Source: Sphingobacteriaceae bacterium (GTDB lineage Bacteria > Bacteroidota > Bacteroidia > B-17B0 > Aurantibacillaceae). From it: a stretch of DNA of 64,000 bases. Below the pieces are notes generated by a model. That model worked only from the letters and a program-made list of their open reading frames with translations. It was not told the origin of the DNA and did no database searches. Below, piece by piece: positions 8,469 to 16,819 of this stretch (positions are counted from its first letter, which is position 1; every line of letters starts with the position of its first letter). The position numbers and the translations under genes are program-made. The stretch covers positions 363,272-427,271 of the forward strand of contig JADJLA010000003.1 of assembly GCA_016705695.1 (NCBI GenBank), read 5' to 3'.

Positions 8469-9074
8469 CTATTTTTTCTTATTCAGGTTATTAAGAATGC
8501 TATCACATTTACTTTTGCCCCAGTATTCCTGAATATCAAGATTCACTGTTAAGGCCTTTATCTTACAATTCTTATTATTAACTGCAAGATCTTCCCAGAT
8601 CTTTACATGGTCTTTGTTTAGTTTCCCGGTCCATACGGTCCAATAGATCAGTAGATAAAAGTCCGATCCTTCAGTGGCTTTTAATACATTTCCATTTATA
8701 TCTCTGAACTTGGCAAGTTCTGCTTGTAAATTGGTTAAGCCGGTTTTATTATAATTACCTTTTAAATTAAGTTCCGGAATAAATTTAAAAAGACCTGCAT
8801 TACACGATGTATCTGTTACTCGGTATTCGATGTAATTGCCGTTTGAGTCAAAAACAGCAACATCGGGGATAGATTTACCGCTTAACTCTTTTAAGAATGC
8901 ATCACTAGTAACAGTAACAATATTTGCCGGATCCAATTTGTATTTAGTAGCCGCTTTTTTTATTGTTCTCTCATTCTCTATATCAGGATCTTTAATGCCA
9001 TACATTTTTTTCATGATGGCCTGGCAACTTGTAAGAAATACAAGTACTACAGTCAGAGAAATGAGTTTTTTCAT
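8469..9074 (-). CDS. Lipoprotein of unknown function
   Basis: 201 residues from MKKLISLTVVLVFLTSCQ; an upstream in-frame ATG at 9104 would put 10 non-signal residues in front of the leader and is rejected. The lipobox is FLTSC. The mature part resembles a thin thioredoxin-like fold (VAVFDSNGNYIEYR; FYLLIYWTVWTGKLNKDHVK) but lacks a CxxC pair, so I cannot call it an active redoxin. It lies just downstream of the tRNA-Ala gene on the same strand. Function not assigned. Confidence 0.7.
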   Translation of the reverse strand: MKKLISLTVVLVFLTSCQAIMKKMYGIKDPDIENERTIKKAATKYKLDPANIVTVTSDAFLKELSGKSIPDVAVFDSNGNYIEYRVTDTSCNAGLFKFIPELNLKGNYNKTGLTNLQAELAKFRDINGNVLKATEGSDFYLLIYWTVWTGKLNKDHVKIWEDLAVNNKNCKIKALTVNLDIQEYWGKSKCDSILNNLNKKK

Positions 9075-9129
9075 TGGGTGGGGTTTAAAAAAATATCCCC
9101 ACAAATGCAGGGATATTTTTATTTTTCCG

Positions 9130-9203
9130 TGGAGAATATCGGATTCGAACCGATCACCTCTTCACTGCCAGCGAAGCGCTCTAGCCAAATGAGCTAATCC
9201 CCC
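9130..9203 (-). tRNA. tRNA-Ala (anticodon GGC)
   Basis: A 74-base cloverleaf on the minus strand. The 7-bp acceptor GGGGGAT/ATTCTCC has two G-U pairs. The D stem is GCTC/GAGC and the anticodon arm CTTCG-CTGGCAG-TGAAG has anticodon GGC. The T arm is ATCGG-TTCGAAT-CCGAT and the discriminator is A. The 3' CCA is not encoded, so it must be added by a CCA-adding enzyme; a candidate lies at 37867-39267. Confidence 0.93.
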
Positions 9204-9207
9204 TTTC

Positions 9208-9240
9208 ACTAGCCGAAGCCTTGGCGTAGGCTAGTTTTAT
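9208..9240. repeat. Small palindrome with T-rich tail
   Basis: ACTAGCC (9208-9214) and GGCTAGT (9229-9235) enclose GAAGCCTTGGCGTA; the plus strand continues TTTTATTTTT. It lies between the infB end and tRNA-Ala. It resembles the GCCGAAGCCTTGGCG type of short palindrome scattered in Bacteroidota intergenic DNA, and could also act as a terminator on the plus strand. Confidence 0.5.
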
Positions 9241-9244
9241 TTTT

Positions 9245-9303
9245 AACCGCCGTAGCTTTTGCTTCTACGCTGAAGCTTCAGCGCAAGCGTAGCGAAGGCG
9301 GTT
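9245..9303. repeat. Nested small palindromic element B
   Basis: Outer arms AACCGCC (9245-9251) and GGCGGTT (9297-9303) enclose a nested palindrome centred on TGAAGCTTCA, with inner arms CTACGCT and AGCGTAG. It shares GCCGTAGCTTTT at its left and AGCGAAGGC at its right with the element at 12143-12198, so the two belong to one family. It lies just past the infB stop and may terminate or stabilise that transcript. Confidence 0.6.
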
Positions 9304-9317
9304 TAATTCATAATTAA

Positions 9318-12080
9318 TTAAAGCTTCGCTTTAATCTCTACCAGATCATATCCTTCAATAATATCTCCGGCTTTTATATCGTCAAAGTCAGCAATATTCA
9401 ATCCACACTCATAACCCGATGTTACTTCTTTCACATCGTCTTTAAAGCGTTTCAGCGAACCTAGAGCTCCTTGGTGAACCACAATTCCATCGCGGATCAC
9501 ACGCACTTTAGTATGACGTGTAACTTTTCCATCCAATACATAACAACCTGCAATGGTTCCAACTTTGGTAATATTAAACACCTCGCGGATCTCAATATTA
9601 CAAACAACTTTTTCTTCAAATTCAGGAGCTAACATTCCTTCCATCGCTGCTTTGATCTCGTCGATAGCTTGGTAAATGATGGAGTATAAACGAATATCAA
9701 TTTCTTCTAACTCTGCTAATTTGCGAGCATTTTGCGTAGGACGAACTTGGAAACCAACAATGATAGCGTTTGAAGCCGAAGCTAACATAACGTCGTTCTC
9801 ACTTATTGCTCCAACCGATTTATGAATGATGTTCACCGCAATTTTCTCGGTAGATAATTTCAATAAACTATCCGATAAGGCTTCAATAGATCCATCCACG
9901 TCGCCTTTTACGATCACATTCAATTCTTTAAAATCACCAATTGCTAAACGTCTTCCGATCTCGGCAAGTGTAATATGCTTTTGTGTACGAATACCTTGCT
10001 CGCGTTGTAATTGCAAACGCTTGTTGGCCAATTCACGTGCTTCACGCTCATCGCTCATTACATTAAATTTATCACCCGCTGTTGGCGAACCATTTAATCC
10101 TAATAATTGAACCGGGATTGAAGGACCAGCTTCTGCAATAGTTAAACCGCGCTCGTTGGTCATTGCTTTTACACGGCCACTATATCCACCGGCAACAATA
10201 ATATCACCAACTTTTAATGTACCGCGTTGCACAATGATATCAGCAACGTGTCCGCGACCTTTATCTAATTTTGCTTCAATTACCGAACCAGATGCTCTTA
10301 CTTTTGGATTTGCTTTCAGATCCAATACCTCTGCTTCTAATAATACTTTCTCTAATAAAAGAGCAATGTTTGTTCCTGCCTTCGCCGAAATTTCTTGCGA
10401 TTGATATTTACCACCCCATTCTTCAACTAATACATTTAATTGAGCAAGATCTTCTTTGATCTTATTTGGATTAGCGCCCGGCTTATCAATTTTATTTATC
10501 GCAATTACCATTGGTACACCTGCAGCTTGCGCGTGATTGATCGCTTCTTTTGTTTGAGGCATCACACTGTCGTCGGCCGCAACCACAATAATTACAATGT
10601 CGGTAATTTTTGCACCACGTGCACGCATAGCGGTAAACGCTTCGTGACCGGGAGTATCTAAAAAGGTAATTGATTTTCCATTCTCAAGTTTTACGTTATA
10701 ACTACCAATGTGCTGAGTAATTCCACCCGCTTCACCGGCAACAACGTTTGCTTTACGAATATAATCTAATAGGGATGTTTTACCGTGGTCAACGTGACCC
10801 ATGATGGTTACAATTGGCGGGCGGTGAACAACATCTCCTTCTACATCTTCTTCTTTATCTACAATGGCTTCTACAACTTCAGCAGAAACGAATTCTGTTT
10901 TAAATCCAAATTCTTCAGCAACAATAGCAATGGTCTCAGCATCCAAACGTTGATTGATGGATACAAATAAACCCAAGCTCATGCATGTGGCAATAATTTG
11001 GTTTACGGGAATGTCCATCATCGTTGCTAACTGATTTGCAGATACGAATTCGGTAACTTTTAAAATGCTCTTTTCTGCATCTAATAATTCCTGCTTCTCA
11101 GCCATTCGCTCGCGAACAACATCACGCTTATCTCTACGATTTTTTGATGATTTTGATTTAGAACCTTTCTCACTTAAACGCGCTAAAGTTTCTTTGATCT
11201 GTTGCTGGATCTCTTCTTCAGTTAATTCATGACGTGGCTTAGAAGCTGTTTGGCTACTACCACCACCATATGGTTTTTTGTGTTTAGGATCTCCATACTT
11301 TTCTTTGGCACGATCTTTCGCAATTTTAGCTTGCTCAGTTCCAACCTTCTTGATCTCTTCTTCACTTAAGCCACCTTTTTTGATACGCTTACGTTTTTTA
11401 CGCTCCAATGCAAAACTACTTTCACCTTTTTTAGGTGATTCTTTTACAACCGGAAGTTCAACTTTACCAAGGATCTTAGGACCTTCTAACTTAGCAAATT
11501 TGGTTTCAATATGTTCAATTTGTTCTTCAACAACTTCTGGCGTAGTTTCTGCTACAACGGGTTTTTCTTCAACAGTTTCAACAGGTTTCTTTTTTCCTTT
11601 TGCGGGCTCTTCTTCTTTTTTGCCTTTTTTATCTTTTGTTTTAGATATTGAATCAAGATCTAATTTACCAAGTACTTTAGGGCCATCCTTACTTTCCACT
11701 TCTTGTGAAAAAAGTTCAGGCTCAGCCTTTACTTTTTTAGGTTTGCTTTGTGTTTCAGTCTCAGAGGGAACAGAATGATCAGTTATAACGATCTCTTTCT
11801 CTTCTTTTCCCTTCTTGGATTTATTTACGTCATCCAATACAATGGTCTCGCGCTTCAATTTAGTGATGCTTTGCGATACCTGTGCAGCCTCTTCCTTAGC
11901 AGATTTATCTGTGGAAAATGCCTTCATTAAATGAGAGTGTTCTTCATCTCCGATCTTCGCGTTGGGATTGTTCTCTACCTTGATCCCCTTGGTGGCAAGG
12001 AATTCAACGATCTTTCCAAGAGAAAGATTGAATTCTTTCGCCACTTTGCTTAATCGAAGTGTTTTTGCTCCGTCTGACAT
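9318..12080 (-). CDS. infB: Translation initiation factor IF-2
   Basis: 920 residues. An N-terminal IF2N-like helix segment (LRLSKVAKEFNLSLGKIVEF) is followed by a long Lys/Glu-rich linker (about 60-330), a second IF2N segment, and the GTPase core with GHVDHGKT (about 427-434), DTPGHE and NKID motifs. Domains II-IV then extend to the C-terminus. IF-2 delivers initiator tRNA to the 30S subunit and hydrolyses GTP at subunit joining. Length and layout are normal for Bacteroidota. It follows nusA after 118 bases containing a small palindromic element, giving the classic rimP-nusA-infB order. Confidence 0.98.
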   Translation of the reverse strand: MSDGAKTLRLSKVAKEFNLSLGKIVEFLATKGIKVENNPNAKIGDEEHSHLMKAFSTDKSAKEEAAQVSQSITKLKRETIVLDDVNKSKKGKEEKEIVITDHSVPSETETQSKPKKVKAEPELFSQEVESKDGPKVLGKLDLDSISKTKDKKGKKEEEPAKGKKKPVETVEEKPVVAETTPEVVEEQIEHIETKFAKLEGPKILGKVELPVVKESPKKGESSFALERKKRKRIKKGGLSEEEIKKVGTEQAKIAKDRAKEKYGDPKHKKPYGGGSSQTASKPRHELTEEEIQQQIKETLARLSEKGSKSKSSKNRRDKRDVVRERMAEKQELLDAEKSILKVTEFVSANQLATMMDIPVNQIIATCMSLGLFVSINQRLDAETIAIVAEEFGFKTEFVSAEVVEAIVDKEEDVEGDVVHRPPIVTIMGHVDHGKTSLLDYIRKANVVAGEAGGITQHIGSYNVKLENGKSITFLDTPGHEAFTAMRARGAKITDIVIIVVAADDSVMPQTKEAINHAQAAGVPMVIAINKIDKPGANPNKIKEDLAQLNVLVEEWGGKYQSQEISAKAGTNIALLLEKVLLEAEVLDLKANPKVRASGSVIEAKLDKGRGHVADIIVQRGTLKVGDIIVAGGYSGRVKAMTNERGLTIAEAGPSIPVQLLGLNGSPTAGDKFNVMSDEREARELANKRLQLQREQGIRTQKHITLAEIGRRLAIGDFKELNVIVKGDVDGSIEALSDSLLKLSTEKIAVNIIHKSVGAISENDVMLASASNAIIVGFQVRPTQNARKLAELEEIDIRLYSIIYQAIDEIKAAMEGMLAPEFEEKVVCNIEIREVFNITKVGTIAGCYVLDGKVTRHTKVRVIRDGIVVHQGALGSLKRFKDDVKEVTSGYECGLNIADFDDIKAGDIIEGYDLVEIKAKL

Positions 12081-12142
12081 ATTTTATTTTCTGTTATCTA
12101 AATTTTGCTGTGATCAATTCAAGGAGATCACTTTCCTTTCTC

Positions 12143-12198
12143 GCCTGCCGTAGCTTTTTACCTGCCTTAACTTGAGTAAAGGCAGGAGCGAAGGCACG
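12143..12198. repeat. Nested small palindromic element C between nusA and infB
   Basis: Inner arms CCTGCCTT (12161-12168) and AAGGCAGG (12179-12186) sit inside outer segments GCCGTAGCTTTT and AGCGAAGGC that match the element at 9245-9303. It begins 1 base after the nusA stop codon within the operon, where it could lower read-through into infB or protect the nusA 3' end. Confidence 0.6.
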
Positions 12199-13455
12199 TT
12201 AATCTTCAAATTCTGATGCAAGCACTTTACGCACTTCAGCTATTACATCGTCTTCAATACCTGTTCTGCGAGTTATTTCCTCATCGTTCAATTCAAGTAC
12301 TGATTTTGCCGTATCGCAACCGATCGATTTTAATTTCTCGATCACATCTGCTTCGATCTCATCTGTAAACTCATCTAAGTCAACGTCCTCAACATCTTCA
12401 ATATCCGTGTCGCGGAATACATCAATTTCATAACCTGTTAATTTTCCGGCTAACTTAATATTGTATCCACCTTTTCCAATGGCTAATGAAATTTGATCAG
12501 GCTTTAAGAATACTTCAGCCGATTTATTTTCTTCGTCAATTTTAATGGTAGTTATTTTCGCAGGGCTTAACGCACGTTGAATAAATAAACTTGGATTTGT
12601 TGTAAAGTTGATCACGTCGATATTCTCATTCTTCAATTCACGAACAATACCGTGGATCCTCGAACCTTTCATACCAACACAGGCACCAACCGGATCGATA
12701 CGATCATCATAACTTTCTACAGCTACTTTTGCTCTTTCGCCCGGTTCACGCACTACTTTTTTAATAGTGATCAAACCATCAAATATCTCAGGAACTTCAT
12801 TTTCAAATAATCTTTCTAAGAATGCAGGTGATGTACGTGATACAATGATTGACGGTGTGCCATTTTTCATTTCCACTTTAGAAACCACCGCTTTTAAAGT
12901 ATCTCCTTTTTTAAAGAAGTCAGAAGGGATCTGTTCTGTTTTTGGAAGTAATAACTCATTACCTTCATCATCTACTAACATGATCTCTTTTTTCCACACT
13001 TGGTACACTTCTGCAGTAACTACATCACCAACTTTATCTTTGTATTTATTATAGATCTCGCTCTTTTCAAGTTCAAGGATCTTTTGAACTAAATTTTGAC
13101 GCACTGCTAATACTGCTCTGCGTCCAAAATATTCAAGGTCCACTTTTTCAGATAGATCTTCACCGATCTCGAAATCCGGCTCTATCTTTTTAGCGTCTGT
13201 TAAGCTGATGTGTTTGTGTTCATCGTAATCAAACGAGTCTTCTGCAAATTCATCATCTACAATTTGTCGGTTCTTGTATATCTCAACGTCACCTTTATCG
13301 GGGTTAACAATGATGTCAAAGTTCTTATCGCTTCCATACTTTTTAATAAGCATGTTCCTGAACACATCTTCAATGATGCTCATTAAAGTAGCGCGGTCGA
13401 TGTTCTTTATGTCTTTGAACTCCGAAAACGATTCGATCAGATTTGAGGTTTCCAT
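12199..13455 (-). CDS. nusA: Transcription termination/antitermination factor NusA
   Basis: 418 residues: N-terminal RNA-polymerase-binding domain, an S1 domain (about 135-200, GDVVTAEVYQVWKKEI), two KH domains (GACVGMKGSRIHGIVREL; AIGKGGYNIKLAGKL) and a short acidic C-terminal part with a helix-hairpin-helix-like repeat (LELNDEEITRRTGI). NusA modulates pausing, termination and antitermination. It is 10 bases downstream of rimP and upstream of infB. The length is usual for Bacteroidota, which lack the longer duplicated C-terminus of E. coli. Confidence 0.98.
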   Translation of the reverse strand: METSNLIESFSEFKDIKNIDRATLMSIIEDVFRNMLIKKYGSDKNFDIIVNPDKGDVEIYKNRQIVDDEFAEDSFDYDEHKHISLTDAKKIEPDFEIGEDLSEKVDLEYFGRRAVLAVRQNLVQKILELEKSEIYNKYKDKVGDVVTAEVYQVWKKEIMLVDDEGNELLLPKTEQIPSDFFKKGDTLKAVVSKVEMKNGTPSIIVSRTSPAFLERLFENEVPEIFDGLITIKKVVREPGERAKVAVESYDDRIDPVGACVGMKGSRIHGIVRELKNENIDVINFTTNPSLFIQRALSPAKITTIKIDEENKSAEVFLKPDQISLAIGKGGYNIKLAGKLTGYEIDVFRDTDIEDVEDVDLDEFTDEIEADVIEKLKSIGCDTAKSVLELNDEEITRRTGIEDDVIAEVRKVLASEFED

Positions 13456-13465
13456 GGCTGTTGTT

Positions 13466-13930
13466 TTAAAATTTAAGTTTTATTTTTGATTCTTTTATTG
13501 TTTTAAATGGAATGGTTTCTTTTTTTTCTACGGTTACTTTACCTTTTCCAATAGCTTTACTTTCTCGTGTATTATATTTTAATATCAATTCGTTCTCGTT
13601 AAACTCTACTAATTCACCTTCGTGATGCGTATCGTCGGTTAATTTTATCTCAAATGTCTTTCCAATATGCTTTTTATATTGGCGTTGGTTCACTAAAGGG
13701 TTTACTGCACCGTGCGAACTCACCTGTAAAGCAAAATCTTCCTTCTCGCGATCAAGGTTTCCCTCAATAAATCTGCTTAATCCTACACAGTCTTTTATGG
13801 TTACAGCGGTATCTCCGTCAATTAACACATCAATTACGTTGCCGCTTGTCACATTTATGCTGGTAACAAACTTGTCGGTTCCGTTAAAGTGTGCCTCAGC
13901 CAGCTGTAATATTTGCTCTTTCGCGATCAA
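13466..13930 (-). CDS. rimP: Ribosome maturation factor RimP
   Basis: 154 residues. It carries the RimP family pattern: N-terminal alpha/beta domain with the conserved acidic strand (VIDVLIDGDTAVTIKDCVGL, then SRFIEGNLDR) and DFALQVSSHG, followed by a C-terminal SH3-like barrel (HIGKTFEIKLTDD). The N-terminal half is slightly divergent. RimP assists late 30S maturation. It is the first gene of the rimP-nusA-infB operon, and a terminator-like hairpin sits 15-38 bases upstream of its ATG. Confidence 0.95.
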   Translation of the reverse strand: MIAKEQILQLAEAHFNGTDKFVTSINVTSGNVIDVLIDGDTAVTIKDCVGLSRFIEGNLDREKEDFALQVSSHGAVNPLVNQRQYKKHIGKTFEIKLTDDTHHEGELVEFNENELILKYNTRESKAIGKGKVTVEKKETIPFKTIKESKIKLKF

Positions 13931-13939
13931 TTTTTACTC

Positions 13940-13968
13940 AATAAAAGAGGGGACTTAGGTCCCCTCTT
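13940..13968 (-). promoter_or_regulatory. Terminator-like hairpin in the rimP leader (possible attenuator)
   Basis: AAGAGGGGAC (13945-13954) and GTCCCCTCTT (13959-13968) form a perfect 10-bp stem with a 4-base loop. On the minus strand it is followed by TTTATT and lies just upstream of the rimP ATG at 13930. A TAAATTTG element (minus strand, 13994-14001) would start a transcript that includes it. Both flanking genes point away from it, so it does not end either one. NusA autoregulation through the leader is known in E. coli; the equivalent here is inference. Confidence 0.55.
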
Positions 13969-14042
13969 AATTCGTGATTTTTATTTTACAATACAAATTT
14001 AAGCATTTTTTGGCTAATAAAAAAATAATTTTTACTCAACCT

Positions 14043-14059
14043 TTGGCACTGAATTTGCG
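14043..14059 (+). promoter_or_regulatory. Sigma-54-type promoter (-24/-12)
   Basis: TTGGCACTGAATTTGCG fits the sigma-54 consensus TGGCAC-N5-TTGC with the invariant GG and GC correctly spaced. It is 50 bases upstream of the ATG of the small membrane protein gene. No TAnnTTTG element with a -33 partner is evident in the same gap. No enhancer-binding protein or rpoN lies in the window. Confidence 0.65.
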
Positions 14060-14108
14060 TAATATATATAGGAAACTAACGGATTGTTTAACTATAAAAA
14101 TCAACGTT

Positions 14109-14411
14109 ATGAAAAACAGAAGGAATGGAGTAACATCGGGCCTAACACTCCTAGGCCTTTTAATGCTAAGCAACAGTAGTTTTGCTAGCCTAAGTGATAA
14201 ATTTACCCAGTACGTAGGCGATGCCTCAAACCTGGCAAGCTTATATATTATTGCCGGTGTAATAGCTGTGGGTGTAATTGGGAAGCTTATTCAGAATCAT
14301 ATGATGCGTGAAGAGGCAAGATCTACCTCAAACGTTAAAATGAGCAGTTTAAACAACCACAATCATCAAAGGCATCACAGGCCAAGAGCTGTGGTTAAAA
14401 AAACTTCTTAA
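14109..14411 (+). CDS. Small membrane protein, sigma-54-type promoter
   Basis: 100 residues from MKNRRNGVTSGLTLLGLLML. In-frame upstream ATGs precede the promoter and are rejected. A signal-like segment ends near SSFAS, and a second hydrophobic helix lies at about 47-63 (LASLYIIAGVIAVGVIGKLI). A polar His/Arg/Lys-rich tail follows (NNHNHQRHHRPR). I recognise no named family. A strong intrinsic terminator follows immediately, so it is a single-gene unit. The perfect -24/-12 promoter suggests regulated expression. The His-rich tail could bind metal or nucleic acid, but this is speculative. Confidence 0.75.
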   Translation: MKNRRNGVTSGLTLLGLLMLSNSSFASLSDKFTQYVGDASNLASLYIIAGVIAVGVIGKLIQNHMMREEARSTSNVKMSSLNNHNHQRHHRPRAVVKKTS

Positions 14412-14414
14412 CAC

Positions 14415-14439
14415 AAAACCGCCTTCGGGCGGTTTTTTT
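14415..14439 (+). terminator. Intrinsic terminator
   Basis: AAAACCGCC-TTCG-GGCGGTTTT stem with a UUCG tetraloop and a run of seven T. It follows the small membrane protein stop at 14411 by 3 bases. Confidence 0.92.
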
Positions 14440-14529
14440 ATTTGTTCATAATCAAACAGTTAAAAACGTATTATATTTTTAGTACAATAGTATTTGTTAA
14501 AAAATTTGTCCCTTATTTGGACTGGCATT

Positions 14530-14558
14530 TTGTTTTATAGAGGATATGGTTAATTTTG
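14530..14558 (+). promoter_or_regulatory. Promoter of acpP-fabF-rnc operon
   Basis: TTG (14530-14532), an 18-base spacer and TAATTTTG (14551-14558) fit the Bacteroidota housekeeping consensus. The acpP ATG is 22 bases further on, with no Shine-Dalgarno sequence. Confidence 0.65.
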
Positions 14559-14580
14559 TGCCAAATTAAAAACTATTAAA

Positions 14581-14820
14581 ATGTCAGACATTTCAAACAA
14601 AGTAAAATCGATCATCGTTGACAAACTAGGCGTTGATGAAAAAGAAGTTACACCAACTGCAAGCTTTACAAACGACCTTGGAGCTGATTCATTAGACACG
14701 GTGGAATTAATTATGGAATTTGAAAAAGAATTCAATATTGCTATCCCTGATGAGCAAGCTGAGAAGATCAGTACTGTAGGCGATGCTATCGCTTATATTG
14801 AGACCAACGCAAAAAACTAA
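14581..14820 (+). CDS. acpP: Acyl carrier protein
   Basis: 79 residues. It is acidic and helical, with the phosphopantetheine attachment motif GADSLDTVEL (Ser about residue 38). It carries growing acyl chains for type II fatty-acid synthesis in the cytosol. It begins the acpP-fabF-rnc unit, 8 bases before fabF, an order conserved in many bacteria. Confidence 0.98.
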   Translation: MSDISNKVKSIIVDKLGVDEKEVTPTASFTNDLGADSLDTVELIMEFEKEFNIAIPDEQAEKISTVGDAIAYIETNAKN

Positions 14821-14828
14821 TTCATCAT

Positions 14829-16079
14829 ATGCAACTGAAACGTGTAGTAGTTACAGGGCTTGGCGCGGTTACTCCTTTAGGAAATAGTGTAAACGACTAC
14901 TGGAATAATCTTATTAAAGGCGTTAGTGGCGCTGCACCTATTACTCGTTTTGATGCATCCAAATTCAAAACCCGTTTTGCTTGTGAAGTAAAAGGGTTTG
15001 ATCCAGAAACTTATTTCGATCGCAAAGAAGCGCGTAAACTAGATACGTTTACGTGGTATGGTATTGCTTCAAGTGTGGAAGCATTTGCCGATAGCGGTTT
15101 AGATGCCGAAGGAATTGACAGAGATGAGATCGGTGTTATTTGGGGAAGCGGAATTGGTGGTTTAGATACATTTCAAAACGAAACATTTGCGTTTGCAAAA
15201 GGTGATGGTACTCCACGCTTCAATCCATTTTTTATTCCAAAAATGATCGCTGATATTTGCAGTGGTCATATTTCTATGCGATTTGGATTACGCGGCCCAA
15301 ACTTTACAACGGTTTCTGCTTGTGCATCTTCAACCAACGCACTTATTGATGCGTTCAATTACATTAGATTAGGAAAAGCAACTGCTATTGTAAGCGGCGG
15401 TAGTGAGGCTGCGATCAACGAAAGTGGTATTGGTGGATTTAATGCCTGCATGGCCATGAGCACACGCAACGATGATCCTGCAACCGCTTCTCGTCCTTAC
15501 GATAAAGATCGCGATGGATTTGTATTAGGTGAAGGTTCGGGTGCAATTATTCTTGAAGAATTAGAACACGCTTTAAAACGTGGTGCAAAAATTTATGCAG
15601 AGATCATTGGTGGCGGTATGAGTGCCGATGCACATCATATAACTGCGCCACATCCGGAAGGATTAGGTGCAAAATTAGTAATGCAACGCGCATTGAAAGA
15701 TGCAGGAATTGCTCCTGAAGAAATTGATTATATCAATACACACGGAACAAGTACGCCATTAGGTGATACGGCAGAACTTAAAGCCATAAAGAATATTTTT
15801 GGAGAACATGCTTACAAGATCAATATCAGCTCAACAAAAAGCATGACAGGCCATTTACTTGGTGCAGCCGGAGCTATTGAAGGTATTGCTACTATTTTAG
15901 CGGTTAAAAATGGCATCATTCCCCCAACTATCAATGTTCAGAATTTAGATCCTGAGATCGATACCAAATTGAATTTAACTCCAAATAAAATGCAACAACG
16001 CGAAGTGCGCGTTGCCATTAGCAATACATTCGGATTTGGTGGCCACAATGCGGCTATCGTTATTAAAAAATACAACTAA
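14829..16079 (+). CDS. fabF: Beta-ketoacyl-ACP synthase II
   Basis: 416 residues, full length. The Cys-His-His catalytic set is visible: Cys in TVSACASSTNAL, His in NTHGTSTPLGDT, and His in SMTGHLLGAAGA. A Gly-rich C-terminal loop NTFGFGGHNAA closes the fold. It condenses malonyl-ACP with acyl-ACP during chain elongation. Gene order acpP-fabF-rnc supports the FabF assignment over FabB. Confidence 0.98.
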   Translation: MQLKRVVVTGLGAVTPLGNSVNDYWNNLIKGVSGAAPITRFDASKFKTRFACEVKGFDPETYFDRKEARKLDTFTWYGIASSVEAFADSGLDAEGIDRDEIGVIWGSGIGGLDTFQNETFAFAKGDGTPRFNPFFIPKMIADICSGHISMRFGLRGPNFTTVSACASSTNALIDAFNYIRLGKATAIVSGGSEAAINESGIGGFNACMAMSTRNDDPATASRPYDKDRDGFVLGEGSGAIILEELEHALKRGAKIYAEIIGGGMSADAHHITAPHPEGLGAKLVMQRALKDAGIAPEEIDYINTHGTSTPLGDTAELKAIKNIFGEHAYKINISSTKSMTGHLLGAAGAIEGIATILAVKNGIIPPTINVQNLDPEIDTKLNLTPNKMQQREVRVAISNTFGFGGHNAAIVIKKYN

Positions 16080-16090
16080 TTTTTTAGGGT

Positions 16091-16819
16091 TTGATCAGGA
16101 AACTCATACCTCTTGTTTCGTTCAGATCCGGCCCCGATAAAAAATTATATACTTCCCTTAAAAATATTACTGGCCTTAGTGTAAAGAATCTGCAATTATA
16201 TAAGCAGGCATTTATGCATAGTAGCAGTAATGTAAAAAGCGCTCAAACATTATATAATAACGAACGCCTGGAATTTTTGGGCGATGCGATCTTAGGCGCT
16301 ATCATTGGCGAATATCTATTTAAAAAATATCCCAATAAAGATGAAGGATTCTTAACGCAGTTAAGAAGTAAGATAGTGAACAGAAAAAATCTGCATGAAC
16401 TGGCCTTAAAATTCGGACTCAACAATTTTTTAAAGACCAATCTTTCTAAAAAAGATAAGTTGAAGTCAAGCGCCTATGGTGATGCTTTTGAAGCCTTGAT
16501 AGGCGCGCTTTATCTGGATCTTGGATATGAGCAAACAAAAAAGTTTGTAGTGAATAAGATCGTGAAGTTGCACATTGACCTTGTAGAACTTTTAAATTCA
16601 GATTCAGATTTCAAGAGCCAATTGCAGATCTATTGCCAAAAAAATAAACTCGAACTGCAATACGATTGGACCGAAAGAAATGACCCCGGGCAAGGAAAGT
16701 GTTATTTGGTAAATGTGGTCATTAGTTCTAAAGCATACGAGGGCTTTGAACATTATAGCAAAAAAGTAGCAGAACAAAAAGCAGCCGAAATAGCACTTGC
16801 CGAAATTAACCGTGGCTAA
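16091..16819 (+). CDS. rnc: Ribonuclease III
   Basis: About 242 residues, with a likely TTG start at 16091; no in-frame ATG precedes the conserved region. The RNase III signature NNERLEFLGDAILGAIIGEY and the second acidic cluster AYGDAFEALIGALYLDLG are intact. A C-terminal double-stranded RNA-binding domain (DFKSQLQIYCQKNKL to the end) follows. It cleaves rRNA precursors and structured mRNAs. It follows fabF by 11 bases and overlaps the start of the next gene by 8 bases. Confidence 0.96.
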   Translation: MIRKLIPLVSFRSGPDKKLYTSLKNITGLSVKNLQLYKQAFMHSSSNVKSAQTLYNNERLEFLGDAILGAIIGEYLFKKYPNKDEGFLTQLRSKIVNRKNLHELALKFGLNNFLKTNLSKKDKLKSSAYGDAFEALIGALYLDLGYEQTKKFVVNKIVKLHIDLVELLNSDSDFKSQLQIYCQKNKLELQYDWTERNDPGQGKCYLVNVVISSKAYEGFEHYSKKVAEQKAAEIALAEINRG

